A DNA stretch of 37,867 bases, taken from positions 1-37,867 of IMG/VR virus record IMGVR_UViG_3300034066_000053; one strand, 5' to 3'. Origin of the DNA: a virus. A program made the translations under genes and the position numbers. The notes under the pieces are model-generated. The model made no database searches. It saw nothing but the letters and a program-made list of their open reading frames with translations, and was not told the origin of the DNA. Below are positions 34,001 through 37,867 of this stretch, piece after piece; within the stretch, counting starts at the first letter, position 1, and every line of letters begins with the position of its first letter.

Positions 34001-35306
34001 GACCTGTAGCACCGGTTGGGCCGATAGGACCAGTTGGACCCGGAGGACCGATAGGACCCGTAGGACCGGTTGGACCAGAAACACCAACAGACCACGTACC
34101 GTCACCACGCCAGAACGTAGAAGACGATGCGCCAGTACCGCTATTTAAATTAGTAACCGGCAAGTTACCGGTCACGCCTGTCGTAAGCGGGAGTCCCGTG
34201 GCATTAGTCAGCACGAGAACGCTAGGCGTATCAAGGTTTGGCGTAGTTAGCGTCGGGCTGTTAGAAAGAACAACGTTGCCCGTACCCGTCGAAGTCGTCG
34301 TACCCGTGCCGCCATTCGCAACAGCAACCGGAGTAGTCAGACTAAACTGCGTACCGCTAAGAGTGAGTCCCGTACCCGCTGAGTAAATCTGAGCAGACGA
34401 AACCTGAGCAAAATTAATTGCCGTAGTGCCAAACGTAATCGTGCCAACGGTATTACAAACATACGTCTCACCGGCACCGGTATTACCTGATGTGATGAAA
34501 AACGCATCGCCATTACCAAGGCTGGTAGGACTCTTCAGCCCATAAGTATCTGCGTCACTAGCGCGAGTCAAAACCCACGGAGTTGATCCATCCCCAACAA
34601 CCGTTACGACATAGACGCCGTTCTCAAACGCATTGGTCTGGTTGTAGATCAGGATTCGGTCAGTTACCGACGCCGTAGGGCCATCCGGAGCAAACGCAGC
34701 AAGCGTGCCAGCATTCGTCAGCGTAGCGCCAACACCTGAAGAACCGTTGTTGTACGTGGCAGTCAGGTTGCCCGTCGTGCTTGGAACTTCGTACTTAACG
34801 GGTTGGTGGTACGTGATGCCTGACGAGACGAGGTTGTCTACGTAGGCTTTATTTGCAATGTCATTAGCCGATACAGGCGTAGTGCTAACTGTACCGGTTG
34901 TGGTTGTGACCGAAGTAAACGTACCGGCAGCGGGAGTAACCGCACCAATCGTACTGTTCTCAATCGCAATCCCGCTGACCTTACCGGCTGCGTCTTCGTA
35001 GACAGCTTTGCCTGCCGGGTAATCACAGAAGACAAACTTCGTACCTGCCGAGAAGTTGACCGCAGTTCCGCCATTAGAAGAAGCGAGAACGGTATCACGA
35101 GATAAAGTCGTACCCGACAACGTATACGTGCCGATGCCCACTTCCCACTCGTTAAGAGTTTGGTGAACAATCGTGTAATACGTCGTATTCCCGTCGCCAA
35201 TAACAGCGAAGGATTGGTAGCCGTCAACCGCACCGGCAAGGGCGATTAACCCAGTACCGGTAGTAGTTGTCGTCTCGTTGACGCGATCAGCAAGTACGAG
35301 GGCCAT
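31077..35306 (-). CDS. Large tail fibre with collagen-like shaft and S74 autocleaving chaperone (1409 aa)
   Basis: Residues 1-110 are a virion-attachment domain ([19 protein letters not shown]...). Residues 411-512 are a collagen-like shaft (GPT/GPI/GPP). The distal part (about 640-1290) has five FYDSxNTxYY(V)DP-type repeats separated by beta domains. The C-terminus is an intramolecular chaperone of the peptidase S74 type. S1311 in S-D-E-R1314-L-K1316 is the expected cleavage serine and lysine, and the last 99 residues (ending in [11 protein letters not shown]) form the helical release domain. Trimer folding followed by self-cleavage is known for this family. This is probably the main receptor-binding fibre. 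Confidence 0.92.
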   Translation of the reverse strand: MALVLADRVNETTTTTGTGLIALAGAVDGYQSFAVIGDGNTTYYTIVHQTLNEWEVGIGTYTLSGTTLSRDTVLASSNGGTAVNFSAGTKFVFCDYPAGKAVYEDAAGKVSGIAIENSTIGAVTPAAGTFTSVTTTTGTVSTTPVSANDIANKAYVDNLVSSGITYHQPVKYEVPSTTGNLTATYNNGSSGVGATLTNAGTLAAFAPDGPTASVTDRILIYNQTNAFENGVYVVTVVGDGSTPWVLTRASDADTYGLKSPTSLGNGDAFFITSGNTGAGETYVCNTVGTITFGTTAINFAQVSSAQIYSAGTGLTLSGTQFSLTTPVAVANGGTGTTTSTGTGNVVLSNSPTLTTPNLDTPSVLVLTNATGLPLTTGVTGNLPVTNLNSGTGASSSTFWRGDGTWSVGVSGPTGPTGPIGPPGPTGPIGPTGATGPTGPIGPDGPPGPTGPTGPTGSPGPTGPIGPTGPTGPTGPAGTPSTVPGPPGPTGPTGPIGPTGPTGPTGPTGAPGPIAGSNTQVIYNSSGSAAGSANLTFDGTALYTTQLLVNNTSSSFGGKLTVRGVTGSYTGAFQTQDFVGASSGTVFGIYPAASTGNTNFYVSVDTLGGLTPGGGALLLQPTGFVGIGLSGSPSYTLHLTGTGYATSDFRAPIFYDSGNTAYYVDPNASTSANFYGSVNAATYNLAGLLVNASGTSSSGGAIAIQQATGEGWTGIFCDYEPFTGWGLWHDNPNNIFSFTAESSTGGIRSFSVPSRSSGLRTAYEKFRVDQSSGDTITGAIGYANGSFRAPIFYDSNDTNYYVDPASFTNLNAVNATRIGVNPSGASNNGFGISLYGGYTSGEPTYGLMFQGTGTFGTYGSVSGDWATYFTMNNDTARGWIFRNISTGNVAGISNAGQMTLASHLEQGNNLGRPNVNWSAGGGSTGMVIFYLPGTTANYGMVHMVFDIYEYNSPRVATVIVGGHNWSTSWYNVGCNVVGFTDKQVRLGVKDGRFCVVFGTSGSSWEYGTIVLRKIHNGGFYDNIMNMTGNWSSTQTTTESFTYVSGDLRGLRTPSTMEVDGILYGYNSVRSNIFYDSDNTGYYVDPASTSILNTVRASIIQNLSTGNTALTLNSSVYNQIHDASGSIRIWVGNASDPGNYYNNTSHFFRNTGSVVQFTINDSLGEHVSSLRAPIFYDSNNTGFYLDPASTSNINALAGNGKNALETSDSYLRINQGSAFSSGCWFGSSNILASSGYIAAGSNGGTTTSRVWINSGTYNGANVIYLDGSNGVVVALGDMRAPVFYDANNTGYYADFNSTGDSIRAAGNIVAYYSDERLKKHLGKIENALEKVDQLEGFYYEANEVAQKLGYKAKREVGVSAQAVQRVLPEIVTDAPISANYLTIDYERLVPLLIEAIKELKGEVETLKSRLH
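33771..34076 (-). repeat. Collagen-coding repeat tract (fibre 2)
   Basis: This tract encodes about 100 residues of G-P-T/I/P triplets with a single break that reads [12 protein letters not shown]. The same break motif occurs in the other collagen-like fibre (26236-27795). Confidence 0.92.
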
Positions 35307-35307
35307 A

Positions 35308-35478
35308 TCAGGCCCCCATCAATTGATCTTCCGTAAACCAACGCTGCTGAGTTTTGCCCTCTGCATCGACCCACTCAACGAGGTAGAAAATAACCCCGTC
35401 CTCGGTCATACGAAGAGCAACAACCGGGCCTTCTGGCACGACAGCGTTTACGCGAACTCGGTCGCCTTTCTTAAACAT
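35308..35478 (-). CDS. Small SH3-like conserved phage protein (56 aa)
   Basis: This short gene is easily missed. It starts at ATG 35478 behind AAGGAG at ideal spacing, runs in frame to TGA 35308, and ends one base before the fibre start. The protein ([20 protein letters not shown]... [26 protein letters not shown]) has the alternating strand pattern of an SH3/KOW-like barrel, with conserved Trp, and I recognise it as a common small protein of marine-type phages. The function is unknown. Confidence 0.82.
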   Translation of the reverse strand: MFKKGDRVRVNAVVPEGPVVALRMTEDGVIFYLVEWVDAEGKTQQRWFTEDQLMGA

Positions 35479-35488
35479 GATCTACTCC

Positions 35489-36070
35489 TTAAGCGGCATC
35501 AAGGCTGAACGTGTAGGTCACATTCAGAGTATCACCCGAAGAGACGCTGCGGTCGCCGGGGGCTTGGAAATCCGATGCCGAAAACAGAATACCCGTAGTG
35601 CCGCCCTTCGTGTTGTTGCTGATCAAGAACGCCCCACCAACCACGTTAGTCGCGTTGATGTTGAACTGCGCCGGGGTAAGCGTGTTTGAAATGACAGACG
35701 GGTCAGCAATCGTAGCCGAACCAAACAAGCAAGCCGGACGAGTCGCGTTGCTGTACGGAGTGATCTCCGTCCAACCAATATGCGAGGACGCCGTGTCCGA
35801 AGCCGCCGGGTTGTTCGACGAAGCAGCACCGTAGAGACCGATGTACCACGCAGCCGTGTAAGACGTACCGTTGAAGTACTTGTCGTTCATGTCCTGAAGA
35901 CCAACGTTCACCACAAGGTTGTGGGACTCAGCCGACCACTTCAGGTTGCCCTCGCTGTCGCGGCACTCAAGACGAAACACACCGCCAGCACGGGCGTTCT
36001 CGCCCGAGCCGAGCAACTTCTCCAAAGCAGCGCCTACTGCGTCTGCTGTCTTAGCCTTTTCGTTAAACAT
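35489..36070 (-). CDS. Virion structural protein, phage-conserved (193 aa)
   Basis: The N-terminal helix (FNEKAKTADAVGAALEKLLG) leads into a beta domain. The RAGGVFRLECRDSEGNLKWSAESHNLVVNVGLQDM segment, the WYIGLYGA strand and the Thr/Asn-rich C-terminal strands are typical of a family of small phage virion proteins found beside the head-tail genes. There is no catalytic motif. The start has AAGGAGC upstream. A decoration, head-fibre or tail-base role is possible; the exact one cannot be told. Confidence 0.7.
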   Translation of the reverse strand: MFNEKAKTADAVGAALEKLLGSGENARAGGVFRLECRDSEGNLKWSAESHNLVVNVGLQDMNDKYFNGTSYTAAWYIGLYGAASSNNPAASDTASSHIGWTEITPYSNATRPACLFGSATIADPSVISNTLTPAQFNINATNVVGGAFLISNNTKGGTTGILFSASDFQAPGDRSVSSGDTLNVTYTFSLDAA

Positions 36071-36082
36071 CTCAATAGCTCC

Positions 36083-36499
36083 TTAAGTAAAGCGTAGCAG
36101 CGCAGAACTCGATGTGTTCGGGGGCATCTGCACCGTGAACGTGCCACTAGCCGTCTTGTCCGCGCCAAAACTCAAGACAGCGATAGACTTGTTGCCCTTG
36201 CTCGCGTTGTAGATCAAAGCCCCTGCCGTAGTGAACGTGGCCGGAGTCCATACAACGTTGTTGAAGGTAACGTAAACGATACCATTCGATGCACTAATCT
36301 GTGCGCCAGTAATAGTCTGACCACCTGCGGAATACCCCCCACCTGACACTTCAGCAGTCGTCGTATACACAGTCGTGTCCTCGTTGATATTGGAGGAGCT
36401 TGTGTACAACGCCATCTTGATCGTATCCGTCAGCAAGTTATGAACTGCTTGCAGCATCTCCTGCCGGAAACTGATCGTTTGTGTTTGAAAGATAGCCAT
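36083..36499 (-). CDS. Phage-conserved beta-rich virion protein (138 aa)
   Basis: An N-terminal helix (FRQEMLQAVHNLL) is followed by strands with the signature LYTSSSN...TTVYTTTAEVSGGGYSAGG and VVWTPATFTTAGALIYN, ending in FGADKTASGTFTVQMP. This is a widespread small phage structural protein. Its start overlaps the adaptor stop (TAATG). A tail or baseplate-like component is likely, based on family occurrence and position. Confidence 0.75.
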   Translation of the reverse strand: MAIFQTQTISFRQEMLQAVHNLLTDTIKMALYTSSSNINEDTTVYTTTAEVSGGGYSAGGQTITGAQISASNGIVYVTFNNVVWTPATFTTAGALIYNASKGNKSIAVLSFGADKTASGTFTVQMPPNTSSSALLRFT

Positions 36500-37140
36500 T
36501 AGCTATTTACCGGTAGCCGAACCTGTCCAGAACGATACGAGTCGCGGCGGTTCATTCCATCGCCAAGGCGCATCAACTGTTGGATGGCTTCCTGATACTT
36601 CTGCTCGTAGTACTGCATCATGTCAGCCTCACCCTTCAAGTAGGTGTAAGCCTCGCGCAGTGACCCGTACAGCAGAACGTTCTCAAAGTTGTCACCAAGC
36701 CAAGACGTACCCGCCGTAACAATCGACTGTGGATAGTAGTAATAGTGCATCTCGACCTGATAGGCCGTATCCGGGGTCGGCCCCAGAATCAGCGTATTGT
36801 CGTCGAAGATTGCATAGTACTTCGGCATCCCAGTATCGGTCGGACTCGGGTATGACTGCCGGATGAAGTTCACGTCCTTATCAAGCAAGAACTCTTGAAC
36901 CCCAGTAACCGGCGTGATGACAGCCAAAGAGAACGTCGCAAGCCAGTCTGAGGGCAACGTAAGATACTTGTTACCGAGACTTAGAGTGCCTATCTGGTTG
37001 CGACGAATAGCGGGAATCTGAACCGTGTTGTATACGCGCTCTTCCGCAAGTTGTACGAACGTAGGAATGTTCGCCACGAACGACGTTTCAGTCGATTCGC
37101 AGTACTGTTGTATCAACGTTGTAAGAGTCGCGTAGTTCAT
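36499..37140 (-). CDS. Probable head-to-tail adaptor protein (213 aa)
   Basis: The helical N-terminus (TLIQQYCESTETSFVANIPTF, EERVYNTVQIPAIR) followed by a beta domain (LGNKYLTLPSDWLA, YYAIFDDNTLILGP, YQVEMHYYYYP) and C-terminal helices (YEQKYQEAIQQLMRLGDGM) matches the adaptor group seen in podoviruses (SU10-like or gp11-like tail-tubular A analogues). Adaptors bind the portal and open the tail channel. The gene overlaps its downstream neighbour by 1 bp (TAATG). The assignment is from pattern only. Confidence 0.65.
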   Translation of the reverse strand: MNYATLTTLIQQYCESTETSFVANIPTFVQLAEERVYNTVQIPAIRRNQIGTLSLGNKYLTLPSDWLATFSLAVITPVTGVQEFLLDKDVNFIRQSYPSPTDTGMPKYYAIFDDNTLILGPTPDTAYQVEMHYYYYPQSIVTAGTSWLGDNFENVLLYGSLREAYTYLKGEADMMQYYEQKYQEAIQQLMRLGDGMNRRDSYRSGQVRLPVNS

Positions 37141-37146
37141 CGACTA

Positions 37147-37335
37147 TTAACTCCAGCCTGCGCGGACCTTACCGTTGTTCTTAAGGTTGATCTGCGAGAC
37201 GAACTTCTTGCCCTTGGTGGCAGCGCCAGCACCACGCATATCCATGTGCGTAACGCCTTTGTTGACATCCTTCTCAGGGTAGCCGTTCTCACCGGTTGAG
37301 TCGGTGTTCGGCTTGATCTTGCCGCTATCTTTCAT
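37147..37335 (-). CDS. Small basic phage protein (62 aa)
   Basis: The protein is short and Gly/Lys-rich (GAGAATKGKKF, INLKNNGKVRAGW) with no hydrophobic core. I recognise it as a small ORF often found near the head-tail genes of marine and freshwater podoviruses. A GAGGTAAG site precedes the ATG and overlaps the previous gene's stop. It may bind nucleic acid or be a minor capsid component; the function is unknown. Confidence 0.65.
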   Translation of the reverse strand: MKDSGKIKPNTDSTGENGYPEKDVNKGVTHMDMRGAGAATKGKKFVSQINLKNNGKVRAGWS

Positions 37336-37340
37336 GTGAC

Positions 37341-37517
37341 TTACCTCGGGCCACTGCTCTTACGCACCGGGCTGCGCTGATTCATGACCTTCGCCATGCC
37401 GCGCCCGTACTTCTTCATTTCGCTGTTGGTCTTGCCACCAGCACGAAAGCCCTTAGCGTTTTTGCCGTGAGCCTTGTTCGCCGGAAGTTTGGCGTGTTCC
37501 TTCAAAGTCATAGCCAT
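37341..37517 (-). CDS. Very small basic phage protein (58 aa)
   Basis: ATG 37517 is chosen because GGAG lies 8 bp upstream; the TTG two codons earlier is a weaker start. The protein is rich in Lys, Arg, Gly and Met (LKEHAKLPANKAHGKN, RSPVRKSSGPR) and likely disordered. Composition suggests nucleic-acid or capsid binding, but nothing specific is recognised. Confidence 0.55.
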   Translation of the reverse strand: MAMTLKEHAKLPANKAHGKNAKGFRAGGKTNSEMKKYGRGMAKVMNQRSPVRKSSGPR

Positions 37518-37528
37518 TTTCAATTCTC

Positions 37529-37867
37529 CTAACTAGCCGTTACATCGCCCACTAAACATTGGGCTACTAGATCATTCGGGGTAAGCCCCGCGTCATCGGC
37601 TCTAGCACCACCTACCGGTGCCCAGCCCCATTGAATCATTCTACTACCACCCGCGCCATTATTGCCGGGTTCAAAATAGCTCAAGTCCGGACGAGGGTTT
37701 CGCAAAGCCTGCGGGTCATCAACCGGGTACAGACCAAGTGACAACTGCGGCTGATCAGCTTCCCAACACTCCGAACAAACCAGAATATTCACGTTCTTGG
37801 TCTTGATGACCAAGGACTTCAGTTGGCGGAGCTTGTACCGAAATCCACACCGGTCGCACTCCGAAAT
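37529..37867 (-). CDS. Partial CxxC zinc-ribbon phage protein, cut by window edge
   Basis: The frame stays open from the stop at 37529 to the right edge (at least 112 residues). It carries two CxxC pairs, ECDRCGFR and VCSECWE, 25 residues apart (second Cys to first Cys of the next pair), suiting a zinc ribbon. The downstream YPVDDPQALRNPRPDLS matches a pattern I have seen in phage head-region zinc-ribbon proteins. An internal TTG at 37813 can be taken as a start, but doing so removes the first CxxC pair, so the true start lies beyond the window. Confidence 0.75.
   Translation of the reverse strand: MSECDRCGFRYKLRQLKSLVIKTKNVNILVCSECWEADQPQLSLGLYPVDDPQALRNPRPDLSYFEPGNNGAGGSRMIQWGWAPVGGARADDAGLTPNDLVAQCLVGDVTAS

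Overview
The window is a stretch of a tailed-phage (Caudoviricetes) genome, most like the virulent podovirus-type phages known mainly from aquatic metagenomes. The gene set supports this: a family A DNA polymerase, a primase-polymerase/helicase fusion, RecB/Cas4-type nucleases, a SNF2-type helicase, a lysozyme-holin cassette, a very large polyvalent (probable ejection) protein and several tail-fibre proteins. I see no integrase, excisionase, repressor system, tRNA, CRISPR array or insertion sequence. The host cannot be read from the sequence. Terminase, portal, scaffold and major capsid genes are absent and probably lie beyond the right edge, because the leftward structural operon enters the window already running.

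Left arm (1-10331, all + strand): the replication and recombination module. In order: two small ORFs (one a Cys2HisCys mini zinc finger), PolA with a 3'-5' exonuclease domain, two overlapping PD-(D/E)XK nucleases (the second with the four-cysteine Fe-S pattern of Cas4/AddB), a coiled-coil protein and an HNH-like protein. A non-coding block of about 180 bp with a terminator-like hairpin follows, then a SNF2-type SF2 helicase, a small helical protein, a cysteine-containing putative ssDNA-binding protein and a small HTH protein. A textbook terminator closes that block. The last transcription unit is a 950-residue AEP primase-helicase plus a small partner.

Right arm (10328-37867, all - strand; read from right to left for transcription order): the virion and lysis module. 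It starts with a CxxC protein cut by the window edge, two tiny basic proteins, a probable head-tail adaptor, two small virion proteins, a 56-residue SH3-like protein, a 1409-residue fibre with collagen-like repeats and a self-cleaving S74 chaperone, a small conserved phage protein and a seven-repeat probable beta-propeller. Next come two small proteins, a repeat-rich surface protein, a second collagen-like fibre, a WNGS-repeat protein and a 2-oxoglutarate/Fe(II) oxygenase. Then come a membrane protein, a 3TM holin, a GH24 lysozyme, a large tail/stabilisation-type protein, a jelly-roll-like protein, three low-complexity Gln/Gly/Ala-rich proteins and the 1749-residue polyvalent protein. Genes are very tightly packed, with many TAATG, TGATG or ATGA junctions.

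The two arms converge tail to tail at 10328-10331, where the coding regions overlap by 4 bp. The most interesting features are the 2OG oxygenase two genes away from a collagen-like fibre (a possible collagen-hydroxylation pair), the seven-fold propeller, the multidomain ejection protein with metallopeptidase-like and LPD38-like regions, and the PolA with leucine at the position equivalent to E. coli Phe762. All function calls come from motif reading by eye; no database search was run.
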